A DNA stretch of 64,000 nucleotides. It comes from VYFG01 sp965221795 (lineage in GTDB: Bacteria; Pseudomonadota; Gammaproteobacteria; Arenicellales; Poriferihabitantaceae). The notes under the pieces are model-generated. The model ran no database searches. It was not told where the DNA came from and saw nothing but the letters and a program-made list of their open reading frames with translations. Both the position numbers and the translations under genes were made by a program. This document shows positions 54,425 to 63,081 of this stretch, piece by piece. Within the stretch, counting starts at the first letter, position 1; each line of letters begins with the position of its first letter. The DNA is taken from assembly GCA_965221795.1 (NCBI GenBank), contig OZ244914.1, positions 1,240,001 to 1,304,000 of the forward strand, written 5' to 3'.

Positions 54425-54865
54425 ATGCAAGTCCAGATCAAACCAGACCCCTATGATCCCTGGGTCGAATTGGCCGCATACCAACGGCGCAGCCAACGCC
54501 TGCCGTCGGGGTCTTATGGCGCTTGTGCCAGTTTCGTGGGCACCATGCGAGATTTCAATGACGGGGAATCGGTCCAATCGATGAGTCTTGAACACTATCC
54601 GGGAATGACCGAAACCCAACTGGAACAGTTGGCAGAAGAGACCATCCAACGTCATGGCTTGCTGGATGTCCTGATCCTCCATCGAATCGGAGAAATCTTC
54701 CCGGATGATCCCATCGTACTGGTCGCGACTTGGTCGGCACACCGCAAGGAGGCACTGGTGGCCTGCAGGGAATTGATGGAAATGCTGAAGTCCCGAGCTA
54801 CTTTCTGGAAAAAGGAACACCGTGACCAGGGAGACCGGTGGGTACAAGGCAACACCCCAGGTTGA
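54425..54865 (+). CDS. moaE: Molybdopterin synthase large subunit MoaE
   Basis: The 146-residue product has FVGTMRDFNDGE, LEHYPGM, HRIGEI and the catalytic-lysine segment SRATFWKKEH. With MoaD it turns cPMP into molybdopterin. The gene converges with the thioredoxin-like gene; an inverted repeat GGTACAAGG/CCTTGTACC (54841-54893) lies between them but lacks a T-run. Confidence 0.95.
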   Translation: MQVQIKPDPYDPWVELAAYQRRSQRLPSGSYGACASFVGTMRDFNDGESVQSMSLEHYPGMTETQLEQLAEETIQRHGLLDVLILHRIGEIFPDDPIVLVATWSAHRKEALVACRELMEMLKSRATFWKKEHRDQGDRWVQGNTPG

Positions 54866-54943
54866 CCACCACGTATTACAGTCACCTTGTACCTTGGGCG
54901 GATACCTGTCCAGAGAAAATTCCCTATCAGGGAGCGGTCGGGA

Positions 54944-55462
54944 TCACAGCAACGGCTCCACCAGATTGACAATATCCTGCGAACTCATCAGCCCCAATTG
55001 GGTTTGAGCCAACTCGCCGTTACGGTCAAAGATCGCCGTGAACGGCAAGTTGGCAAAGGGCGAGCTTCCGTGGCGAACCATCAACGCACTGCCATCCTCG
55101 TTCGCAATCAATGAAGGATAGTTAATGCCGAGTTCGTGACCGAATGCACGTGCGGCTGCGGGGCTGTCATGGGCAATCCCCACCACCTGAAATCCTCGTT
55201 CAGCAAACCGTTCCTGGGTTTCGATCAGGTCCGGAATTTCCTTGACACAAGGGGGGCACCAAGAGGCCCAATGGTTCACAAGCACCACTTTACCCAACCA
55301 TTGTGCTCCATGTTGTACCTCTCCGTGAATATCCGGTAATGCAATCTCTGAAAGAAGGGGCTCCCGGGGATTCTGGAAAGGATACAAGCCAAACTGATAC
55401 AGGCCGACCAGCACCCCCAGAGCCAACGCCAGCACCGACAGGGATCTGAAAACGATGCGCAT
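54944..55462 (-). CDS. TlpA-like membrane-anchored thioredoxin
   Basis: The 172-residue product has an N-terminal hydrophobic anchor (LSVLALALGVLVGLYQFGL) and a periplasmic redoxin domain with WASWCPPCVKE (CPPC active site). It starts directly after the dsbD stop (TAG-ATG), so it probably receives electrons from DsbD and reduces periplasmic disulfides. Confidence 0.9.
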   Translation of the reverse strand: MRIVFRSLSVLALALGVLVGLYQFGLYPFQNPREPLLSEIALPDIHGEVQHGAQWLGKVVLVNHWASWCPPCVKEIPDLIETQERFAERGFQVVGIAHDSPAAARAFGHELGINYPSLIANEDGSALMVRHGSSPFANLPFTAIFDRNGELAQTQLGLMSSQDIVNLVEPLL

Positions 55463-57919
55463 CTAGCGATTCATCAACGTAAGGAGTTCTTCCGCAGCAC
55501 GATAACCATAAAAGCTGCGATCGGGCAAAGGATGGCCTTCAGGGTCAAAGAACAACACGGCCGGAGGCCCAAACACACCAAAGCGCTTCTTGATTGCTCG
55601 CGAATCCGGATCATTGGGGTCCGTCACATCCACCTGCAGGGCAAGGTAGTGCTCACGCAGGACGCGAACCACTTCCGGATTTTTGAACGTGGTCTGCTTC
55701 ATTTTGACACAATCGACACACCAGTCCGCATAATAGTCCAGCAAGACAGGCTTTCTTTCCTGACCGGCCTTGACAAACTGCCGATCAAGCTCTGAAATGG
55801 TATCGACAGTGGTGAAGACACTACTCTCAGTCCCCGTCGCATTCGTGGGTTGCGCCATCGAAAACAGTCCGACGGGCAACGGTTTCAGCAAATTCCGTTC
55901 ACCGTAAAATCCGCCCACCAGTGCGGCGATGCCCCAGACAAGTAGCAGGATTCCGATCCCCTTTTGAAACCGGTGCCAACCTGTTGACTGATCGGGAAGT
56001 GATTGGGTCGCACCAAGATACGTACCGACAATGACGAAAAAGGCACCCCAGAACAGCAAAATGGGGACCTCTGGCAAAACTCCTAGCAGATAGATTGCCA
56101 CCGCGACCAACAATACACCGAAAAAACGCTTTACCGTCTCCATCCAGGCCCCTGCCTTCGGCAACAGGTAGCCCGCACCAAAACCCAGTGCAATCAGGGG
56201 CACCCCCATCCCCAGGGACATGGCAACCATCATTTGGGCACCGAGTACGGGGTCCGCCCGGCTAACCGCAATGCCAAGAAACGAAATCAAGATGGGAGAC
56301 ACACAAGCTCCGACAATCAGGGCAGAAACCAGTCCAAGGAGGAAGACCATGGGGTAGGAACCACCGAAGCCTGACGTACGATTTTGCAGTCGGGACTGGA
56401 TCGCGGATGGCATCTGTATCTCATAAAGACCGAACATCGACAATGCCATCAGAACAAAGACGGCTGCCAGGATACCGATTGCCCAGACATTCTGGAAATA
56501 GGCCTGCAATTGTTCGCCGGTCGCACCGGCTAACCACCCCATGGCAGCGTAGGTCACCGCAGTGCCGAGCACGTAAATGCAAGCCAAAGCCCCCCCCCTG
56601 ACACGGGTCAACTTCTCTCCCTGACCGGCAATCACACCAGACAGTATCGGAATCATGGGCAGAACGCAGGGGGTAAATGTCAACAGCAAGCCTGCGAGTA
56701 GCGCCCCCGCCAGAATGCTGAAGAGTGAACCGGTACGGACCGAGGAGTCTGTGCTGTCGGATGAGAGACTGCCGGTGAACCCCCCATTGCCCGGCAGGGA
56801 TACGGAGCGCTCGGATGCCACACTCGCGACAATCATCGGTGGGAGAGACAGCGATATGGTTTGGGTGCTCGGCGGATAGCAGATCCCCTGCTCCGCACAC
56901 CCTTGGTATCCTGCAGCCAGTGTCATGGTGCCCGCGTCCGCCGCGGTACGCTGCAGGTCAATGGGCACGGTAAAAGGATGCTTGAATACCCGACTGGAAC
57001 CAAAGAATGGATCTTCCTTTTCCTCTCCATCCGGGAGAACATAGTCCCCTACTCGGGCATCTCCCTGGCCGCCAAAAGTAATCTTGTCCCGGTAGAGGTA
57101 ATATCCTTCCGCCACATCAAACCGTGCGTGGAGTGTATTGCCATCCACCACCTCAACCGTCAGTTGAAATGCCTCTTCTGGCGGCAGAAACTCGGGCTGG
57201 GGAAACCCGCTTTCGAGCAGGCTCTTCAGGGCTGCAATGCTGTCTTCTGCCTCTCCCCCTGATTCCGGGGTATCATTGGTTGCAGGAGTACCGGGAACCG
57301 TCCGGGACGATGTGGCAGCGGAATCGGAGCTTCCCGCTTCGGGCTGCAAAAGCTTTCTTAACTCGGCCGCTGGGTCGGCATCTTGCCGACTGTCCAGCTG
57401 GGCCCACAGCGGTTTGGCAGGCAGCAGAGAGAGCTGGTCACGATTCGGCGGCACCGCGGATGCATTCGGTTGCATTCCCCCGGGCCCAAACACGACTTCA
57501 TGTCGCATCGGAGGGTAACAAATCCCAATGGGTTCATTACAACCTTGGCCATCCGCAACCAGGGTGAAGGCAGTACTGCTTTCCTTCAGGGGAAGCACCA
57601 TGGAAACGCTGCCCATGTAGACCTCCACTTCACCGAAAAACTCATCATTCTTGCGTTTTCCAGGAGGCAACTCGACTGTTCCAGACAGCGCACCATCCCC
57701 GGTGATGTCATAACTCATTTTGTCCCGGTACATGTAGTACCCATCGGCAATCTCCCAACGAACTTCAATCCGGCTGTCAGGTAACAACGCTGCCTGAAAC
57801 GCGAACGCTTCCTCTTCCGGGAGAAGTTCGGCATCCTCTGCCAGCCCCCAGGACCACAGAGGAAAGAGCCCAAGAGCCAGTAGAATGGGGAGTGCCTGGA
57901 ATTTTTTGAGTATATTCAT
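55463..57919 (-). CDS. dsbD: Thiol:disulfide interchange protein DsbD with two N-terminal alpha domains
   Basis: The 818-residue product starts MNILKKFQALPILLALG (57919) with a signal peptide. Two successive DsbD-alpha domains follow, each with a short cysteine segment (CNEPIGICYPP and CAEQGICYPP), joined by a Pro/Asp-rich linker. Then come eight membrane helices with FTPCVLPMIP and a C-terminal thioredoxin domain with YADWCVDCVKM. E. coli DsbD has one alpha domain and 565 residues, so the duplication is notable. A run of nine G lies in the codons for VRGGALAC. Confidence 0.94.
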   Translation of the reverse strand: MNILKKFQALPILLALGLFPLWSWGLAEDAELLPEEEAFAFQAALLPDSRIEVRWEIADGYYMYRDKMSYDITGDGALSGTVELPPGKRKNDEFFGEVEVYMGSVSMVLPLKESSTAFTLVADGQGCNEPIGICYPPMRHEVVFGPGGMQPNASAVPPNRDQLSLLPAKPLWAQLDSRQDADPAAELRKLLQPEAGSSDSAATSSRTVPGTPATNDTPESGGEAEDSIAALKSLLESGFPQPEFLPPEEAFQLTVEVVDGNTLHARFDVAEGYYLYRDKITFGGQGDARVGDYVLPDGEEKEDPFFGSSRVFKHPFTVPIDLQRTAADAGTMTLAAGYQGCAEQGICYPPSTQTISLSLPPMIVASVASERSVSLPGNGGFTGSLSSDSTDSSVRTGSLFSILAGALLAGLLLTFTPCVLPMIPILSGVIAGQGEKLTRVRGGALACIYVLGTAVTYAAMGWLAGATGEQLQAYFQNVWAIGILAAVFVLMALSMFGLYEIQMPSAIQSRLQNRTSGFGGSYPMVFLLGLVSALIVGACVSPILISFLGIAVSRADPVLGAQMMVAMSLGMGVPLIALGFGAGYLLPKAGAWMETVKRFFGVLLVAVAIYLLGVLPEVPILLFWGAFFVIVGTYLGATQSLPDQSTGWHRFQKGIGILLLVWGIAALVGGFYGERNLLKPLPVGLFSMAQPTNATGTESSVFTTVDTISELDRQFVKAGQERKPVLLDYYADWCVDCVKMKQTTFKNPEVVRVLREHYLALQVDVTDPNDPDSRAIKKRFGVFGPPAVLFFDPEGHPLPDRSFYGYRAAEELLTLMNR

Positions 57920-58089
57920 CACAGATACTGACCCTTTCGACATGCGCAAGTTCTTTTATGGAGGGTCACATTACACATTATACTCTCAGACCAAGACCTT
58001 CTGATTGCTCCCATGGCAATGAGCCCGTAACGCTCCGGCTACTGGGGGCCAGTGTCGGCCCATCCCACGAGTCCTGTTCCCGGTCCTCC

Positions 58090-58524
58090 ATGAAGACTCT
58101 CTTCCTGATTTTCCTGATCGTCCCCTTGGCAGAAGTCTATTTCCTGATCCAAGTGGGCCATGTCATTGGTGCGATGCCGACGATTGCCCTGGTGGTAGGG
58201 ACAGCATTCCTGGGAGCGGTACTTGTACGTTCACAGGGGTTTGCCACCATCGCCAGAGTGAGGGCACAACTGGACCGGGAGCAGTTACCGGCCATGGAAA
58301 TCTTCGAGGGCTTGTTTCTCCTTCTGGCGGGTGCACTTTTGCTGACTCCAGGGTTTTTTACGGATGCGATCGGATTTTGCTGCCTGACCCCTCCACTGCG
58401 CCAGACCCTGATCCGGAAAGTGTTGTCCAACCTCCAGTTGATTCGGAGAAGAACTGCCCCACGTCGGGAAAATGCTACATCCGGGCGGATCCTGGAGGGA
58501 GAATATCGGGACCTTGATCGATAA
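58090..58524 (+). CDS. fxsA: FxsA family membrane protein
   Basis: The 144-residue product starts MKTLFLIFLIVPLAEVYFLI and has four hydrophobic segments, with LLLTPGFFTDAIGF near residue 85. FxsA is an inner-membrane protein linked in E. coli to phage F exclusion. The C-terminal 35 residues are basic and cytoplasmic. A longer frame upstream is not used. Confidence 0.88.
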   Translation: MKTLFLIFLIVPLAEVYFLIQVGHVIGAMPTIALVVGTAFLGAVLVRSQGFATIARVRAQLDREQLPAMEIFEGLFLLLAGALLLTPGFFTDAIGFCCLTPPLRQTLIRKVLSNLQLIRRRTAPRRENATSGRILEGEYRDLDR

Positions 58525-58638
58525 CCATCAGAATTGCCCGGCACTTGCTCATTGCAGGCTACCGCGCGGATCCCAGATCGAAGACGGTATTCCTCCTGCA
58601 GATTATGCAACGATATGGAATGCCGGACTAATCCAGTA

Positions 58639-59043
58639 TCAGCTACTCTCAACCTGGGTTTTCATCCGCTGGATTTCTCCGAGTGCCTCTTCCCGGGTAT
58701 TGAACAGATTCGGATCAAAATTTTCCTTCCGGGCGCTGGATTCGATGGAATATCCCACATCTTCCCTGACCGCATAACGTACTGAACCCATTGAAGATGA
58801 CAGATTCACCCGCTTGCCTCTTTGGGCAAACCGTATCCAGGCCAACTCAAAAATACGGGTATTACGGTAGTTGACAAGGAAATACCATTTGCTACTCCCT
58901 CGGGCAGTGATTTCCTGCTCAATCAGATCATAGAACTCGTCTACCATCGCACTACTGTCGAATGTCAGGTCGCTGAAATCAACTTCCATTACCTGTTCAT
59001 GCTCCAGAAAGTGCAGCCGGTCAGCAAATTGGGCTTGGCTCAT
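58639..59043 (-). CDS. Small STAS/SpoIIAA-like protein of unknown function
   Basis: The 134-residue product starts MSQAQFADRLHFLEHEQVME (59043) and has VDFSDLTFDSSAMVDEFYD and WYFLVNYRNTRIF, an alternating strand/helix pattern like SpoIIAA/STAS-type domains, without a signal peptide. I cannot give it a function. It lies 103 bp after the last ABC-transporter gene and may be cotranscribed. Confidence 0.6.
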   Translation of the reverse strand: MSQAQFADRLHFLEHEQVMEVDFSDLTFDSSAMVDEFYDLIEQEITARGSSKWYFLVNYRNTRIFELAWIRFAQRGKRVNLSSSMGSVRYAVREDVGYSIESSARKENFDPNLFNTREEALGEIQRMKTQVESS

Positions 59044-59146
59044 CAGGGATCTCCCAGAAACTGCAAGTAGAATGGGGCGTGCCAGAAGCTGACACCATGA
59101 ATATCGGTTCTGGCCCGAGCAGATCAATCAGAGCCACGATGGCATA

Positions 59147-59899
59147 TCAGATGGCCAGATATTGCTGGCGCAGTTCCGCATTTTCCAGGACCTCTTCCGC
59201 CTGCCCATCGAATACGACTTGCCCCATGTCAAGAATGACTGCCCGATCGGCCAAGGTGAGTGCAGCCACGGCATTCTGTTCCACAATGATGGTGGTGATA
59301 CCGAGTTCCTTGATCCCTTCCACAATCTTCTCGATCTCCTGAACGATGACCGGTGCCAGCCCTTCATACGGCTCGTCCAGCAGAAGCAATTTGATATCTC
59401 TTGCCAACGCCCGGGCAACCGCCAGCATCTGTTGCTCTCCGCCGGAAAGGGTCACACCTTCCTGAGTTCGCCTTTCGGCCAAACGCGGAAAATGCTGGTA
59501 GATCCGCTCCAGGCTCCATCCAACGGGTTCGGCAATCTGAGCCAATCGAAGATTCTCTTCCACAGTCAGCCCGGGAATCACGCGACGGTCTTCCGGAACC
59601 AGTCCCACTCCGGCCTGACTGGCCTCAAAAGCCTTCATCTTGTGCAGAGCCTGATGGTCAAGCCAAACCTCTCCATGTTGCAGTTCCGGGGTGCCGACTT
59701 GGGCGATAGTACGCAAGGTGGATGTTTTTCCAGCACCGTTACGGCCCAGCAGGGCAACAATCTCCCCTTCACGGATATCAAAACTGACCCCTTGTACAAT
59801 ATAGCTTTCCCCATAGTAGGCATGAATATCCCAACAGGAGAAAAATGCCGGGTCCGATCCAGTCGACCGTCTGGTATGGGTATCTGATGCAGCAACCAT
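59147..59899 (-). CDS. livF: Branched-chain amino acid-type ABC transporter ATP-binding protein (LivF)
   Basis: The 250-residue ATPase has Walker A GRNGAGKTSTLR, signature LSGGEQQMLAVAR and Walker B LLLLDEPYEGLAP. The ATG at 59899 overlaps the livG stop (TGATG). It is the last ABC gene of a five-gene transport operon. Confidence 0.93.
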   Translation of the reverse strand: MVAASDTHTRRSTGSDPAFFSCWDIHAYYGESYIVQGVSFDIREGEIVALLGRNGAGKTSTLRTIAQVGTPELQHGEVWLDHQALHKMKAFEASQAGVGLVPEDRRVIPGLTVEENLRLAQIAEPVGWSLERIYQHFPRLAERRTQEGVTLSGGEQQMLAVARALARDIKLLLLDEPYEGLAPVIVQEIEKIVEGIKELGITTIIVEQNAVAALTLADRAVILDMGQVVFDGQAEEVLENAELRQQYLAI

Positions 59900-60660
59900 C
59901 AATGGGCTCCTCCGAGATAGGCTTCCTGGACTTTGGGGTTGCCTCGAATCTCATCGGGCTTGCCCTGGGCAATGATCGCTCCCTGGGCCAGAACTGAAAT
60001 GGTGTCAGCCAAGCTGAACACGACATGCATGTCATGCTCAATAATGACCTTGGTCATCCCTCGCTCCTTGATCCGATTGAGGGTCTCAATGGTGGCATTG
60101 GTGTCCGCCCTCGACATCCCGGCAGTAGGCTCATCCAACAACAGCAGTTGGGGATGCTGGACCAGCCCCATGGCCAGTTCCAGACGGCGCTTGTCGCCTC
60201 GCGACATGCTGCCAGCATGGTGATCCTTTTGCTCCAACAGTCCCATATCCTGCAGCACATGCTCGGCGTCTTCACGGATATCCGATTCATCCTGCATGCG
60301 ATGAAAGGGATTGAAGCGAAACGCCCCGTCGCGTTTGGCCAGTGCCGGGATCATCACATTCTCCAAAATACTGAGTTCAGGAAAGATTTCCGGAGTCTGG
60401 AATACCCGTACCACGCCCGCTTGGTTGATTTCGTGGGGGGCCTTACCAGTAATGACTTCGCCGTTGAAGGTGACGGTTCCACGCGTTGGCTCCAACCGCC
60501 CGATGCACACATTGAGCAGGGTTGACTTGCCGGCACCGTTGGGGCCAATAATGGCATGGATTTTCCCTTCCTCAATCTGCAGGTTGACATTACTGAGTGC
60601 CTGCAGGCCGCCAAAGGTTTTGTCGACATTCTGGATATTGAGTACGATGTGACCTGCCAT
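59899..60660 (-). CDS. livG: Branched-chain amino acid-type ABC transporter ATP-binding protein (LivG)
   Basis: The 253-residue product starts at 60660 (MAGHIVLNIQNVDKTFGG). Walker A is GPNGAGKSTLLN and Walker B LLLDEPTAGMS. The ABC signature reads MSRGDKRRLE, a variant of LSGGQ seen in UrtD-like members, which leaves the substrate open (amino acid, urea or amide). Confidence 0.9.
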   Translation of the reverse strand: MAGHIVLNIQNVDKTFGGLQALSNVNLQIEEGKIHAIIGPNGAGKSTLLNVCIGRLEPTRGTVTFNGEVITGKAPHEINQAGVVRVFQTPEIFPELSILENVMIPALAKRDGAFRFNPFHRMQDESDIREDAEHVLQDMGLLEQKDHHAGSMSRGDKRRLELAMGLVQHPQLLLLDEPTAGMSRADTNATIETLNRIKERGMTKVIIEHDMHVVFSLADTISVLAQGAIIAQGKPDEIRGNPKVQEAYLGGAH

Positions 60661-60661
60661 G

Positions 60662-61780
60662 TCAGTTCTCCGGTGCAGTCGATTTCTTCTTGCGAAGCTT
60701 GAGCAGACGATTGAATCCTTCCATGAGGCCACCTGGCAGGAAGATCACAATCACCATGAACAACGCCCCCAACGTCAAGTGCCAACCTTCGCCAACGAAG
60801 GGATGAACAATCGTCACCATAAAATTTTCCAGCCCGGTCGGCAGAAACGAGAAAATTTCATGCAGTGCGCCCTGGTTGAACGCGGAAAAAATGTTCTCGA
60901 AATATTTGATCAAAACCGCTCCTAACAGGGGGCCGACCAGTGTTCCCACACCACCCAGGATCGTCATCAGGACCACCTCACCCGAAGCGGTCCACTGCAT
61001 CCGTTCGGCCCCTGCCAGGGGATCGGTTATGGCCATGAGTGACCCAGCCATGCCGGCATACATGCCGGAAATGACGAATGCCCATAATAGGTAAGGCCGT
61101 GTATTGAACCCGGTGTATTTCATTCGATTCTGGTTGGACTTGATCGCTGCGAGCTTGAGTCCATAGGGAGAGCGGAAAATCCGGAGAGAGATGAAGAAAC
61201 CGACAATCAGCATCAATGCACAAAAATAGAAGGCCGGATAACCCTGCATGTTGATCCCGAAAAAATTGCCGATCGGGGAGCCCTCCTGCCCGATACCCAG
61301 CATCCTGTCAATTACCATCGGGTCCTCTTTGAGAACTCGCAGTCCGGTCTCTCCACTGGTAATGGGGGTGAGCACGGAATAGGCGAGCTTGTAACACATT
61401 TGCGCGAACGCCAATGTCAGGATAGAGAAGTAAATCCCGGTCCGGCGCAGACTAACATACCCAATGAGCACAGCAAGAAGTCCGGCAATCAGGGTGCCGA
61501 AAATCACCGCCGGGATGACATTCATTGACAGCAGCTTGAATGACCACACAGCGGCATAGGAACCGACGCCCAGAAAGGCGGCATGGCCGAAAGAAAGGTA
61601 ACCAGTGAGGCCGAACAGGATGTTGAATCCAATGGCAAAAAGGCCGAAGATAGCGAATTTCTGCAGCAGGTCGGGATAGGCGGCACCGAAAGGTTGGAGC
61701 CAAATGGGTGCCAGCAGAACCAGTGCGATGAAAATCAGCATCGTGATGGTGTCCTTGCGCGACAACTTGAAAAAGTTCAT
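60662..61780 (-). CDS. livM: Branched-chain amino acid-type ABC transporter permease (LivM)
   Basis: The 372-residue multi-pass permease starts MNFFKLSRKDTITMLIF. It has the family segments GLTGYLSFGHAAFLGVG and TILGGVGTLVGPLLGA, which face the ATPase. It starts 4 bp after livH. Confidence 0.92.
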   Translation of the reverse strand: MNFFKLSRKDTITMLIFIALVLLAPIWLQPFGAAYPDLLQKFAIFGLFAIGFNILFGLTGYLSFGHAAFLGVGSYAAVWSFKLLSMNVIPAVIFGTLIAGLLAVLIGYVSLRRTGIYFSILTLAFAQMCYKLAYSVLTPITSGETGLRVLKEDPMVIDRMLGIGQEGSPIGNFFGINMQGYPAFYFCALMLIVGFFISLRIFRSPYGLKLAAIKSNQNRMKYTGFNTRPYLLWAFVISGMYAGMAGSLMAITDPLAGAERMQWTASGEVVLMTILGGVGTLVGPLLGAVLIKYFENIFSAFNQGALHEIFSFLPTGLENFMVTIVHPFVGEGWHLTLGALFMVIVIFLPGGLMEGFNRLLKLRKKKSTAPEN

Positions 61781-61784
61781 GCTT

Positions 61785-62801
61785 CTAGTCCTCCATCACG
61801 CCTCGACGTCCCAGGAGTCCGCGAGGTCGAACCAGCAGAATAATCACGGCCACCAGGTAGATGATAATCTGGTCAACCCCGGGTAGTATGGAGTTGACCT
61901 CGTTCATGGAAGCAAAGGATTGCAGGATGCCTAACAGGAACCCGGCGGCGACGGCACCGCCCAACGAGCCCATACCACCGACCACCACCACGACGAAGGA
62001 CAGAACCAGAAAATCCATCCCAATGTGATAATCGGGGGGGAGAATGGGGGTATACATTACCCCGGCCAGTCCGGCAACGACAGCCGCAATTCCGAAAACC
62101 ACGGTAAAGCGTCGCTCGACATTGATGCCCAGCAAGGTGACGGTCTCCCGGTCAGCCATGCCGGCCCGGACCACCATGCCAAACGTGGTGAACTGGAGGA
62201 ACGCAAACACGAGACCAATCACAATCAGGGAGAATACCAGATAGATCAGGCGCCAGTAGGGATAGACTACCGTATCACCCAACCCGAACCACTGTCCCAC
62301 ATTGGCGCTGCCGGCAATAATTTCCGGGGCAGGAGTGGGTATGGGATTGGCACCGAAAAAGGATTTGACTACTTCCTGCAATACAATCGCGAGACCAAAG
62401 GTCACCAGAATCTGTTCTGCATGAGTACGCTTGTAGAAGTACTGAATCAACCCCCGCTCCATGATCAGTCCAATCAGCAGCATGACGGGAATGGCCATCA
62501 GGATAGACAATGGCACTGCCCAGTCAATAATCGTCAACCCGGTTTCACCGAACCAGATTTCCAGATAGGGAATTTCCTTGTAGGCATCAAAAAACGTGAT
62601 GCCCTCGTCTTTCACCTTTTTTGATAGTGTCAGAAGGTTCTGGAAAGTGACTGCACAAAATGCACCGAGCATGAACAATGCTCCATGAGCGAAGTTCACC
62701 ACACCCAGCGTACCAAATACCAAGGTCAGTCCGAGGGCGATCAGTGCGTATGCACCACCCTTATCGAGACCGTTCAGTACCTGTAGGAAGATGGCATCCA
62801 C
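61785..62801 (-). CDS. livH: Branched-chain amino acid-type ABC transporter permease (LivH)
   Basis: The 338-residue permease starts MDAIFLQVLNGLDKGGAYAL, with NFAHGALFMLGAF and GGMGSLGGAVAAGFLLG as expected for LivH. A charged loop near 65-85 is longer than in E. coli. It follows the binding-protein gene after about 280 bp. Confidence 0.92.
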   Translation of the reverse strand: MDAIFLQVLNGLDKGGAYALIALGLTLVFGTLGVVNFAHGALFMLGAFCAVTFQNLLTLSKKVKDEGITFFDAYKEIPYLEIWFGETGLTIIDWAVPLSILMAIPVMLLIGLIMERGLIQYFYKRTHAEQILVTFGLAIVLQEVVKSFFGANPIPTPAPEIIAGSANVGQWFGLGDTVVYPYWRLIYLVFSLIVIGLVFAFLQFTTFGMVVRAGMADRETVTLLGINVERRFTVVFGIAAVVAGLAGVMYTPILPPDYHIGMDFLVLSFVVVVVGGMGSLGGAVAAGFLLGILQSFASMNEVNSILPGVDQIIIYLVAVIILLVRPRGLLGRRGVMED

Positions 62802-63006
62802 GTTTGAACCCGGAAAAGAAAATTAGGAGAATTATATATACAACGCACCAAAGTCAACCGATTTCATCTGCTTCTCTGTGACCATCCACAGATACCTCAC
62901 CGACAAGGACGCATCTGAGCGGATCGGTGACCGCGTGAGTAGGCCGGTCTGTGAAGTGTAAAAATGTATACAGGACGGACAGTGGCAAGCTTTCGTATAT
63001 GACCAC

Positions 63007-63038
63007 AGCCCCTGCGTCCAGCCGAACACAGGGGCTGC
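63007..63038 (-). promoter_or_regulatory. GC-rich stem-loop between the binding-protein and livH genes
   Basis: CAGCCCCTG and CAGGGGCTG form a 9-bp stem with a 14-nt loop, 44 bp after the binding-protein stop. No T-run follows, so it may be an mRNA-stabilising or processing structure that keeps binding-protein levels high rather than a full terminator. The rest of 62802-63081 shows no gene. Confidence 0.6.
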
Positions 63039-63081
63039 TGACAAGCAATTGATGGCAAGACCTCAGGTCCCGCCACCACTG

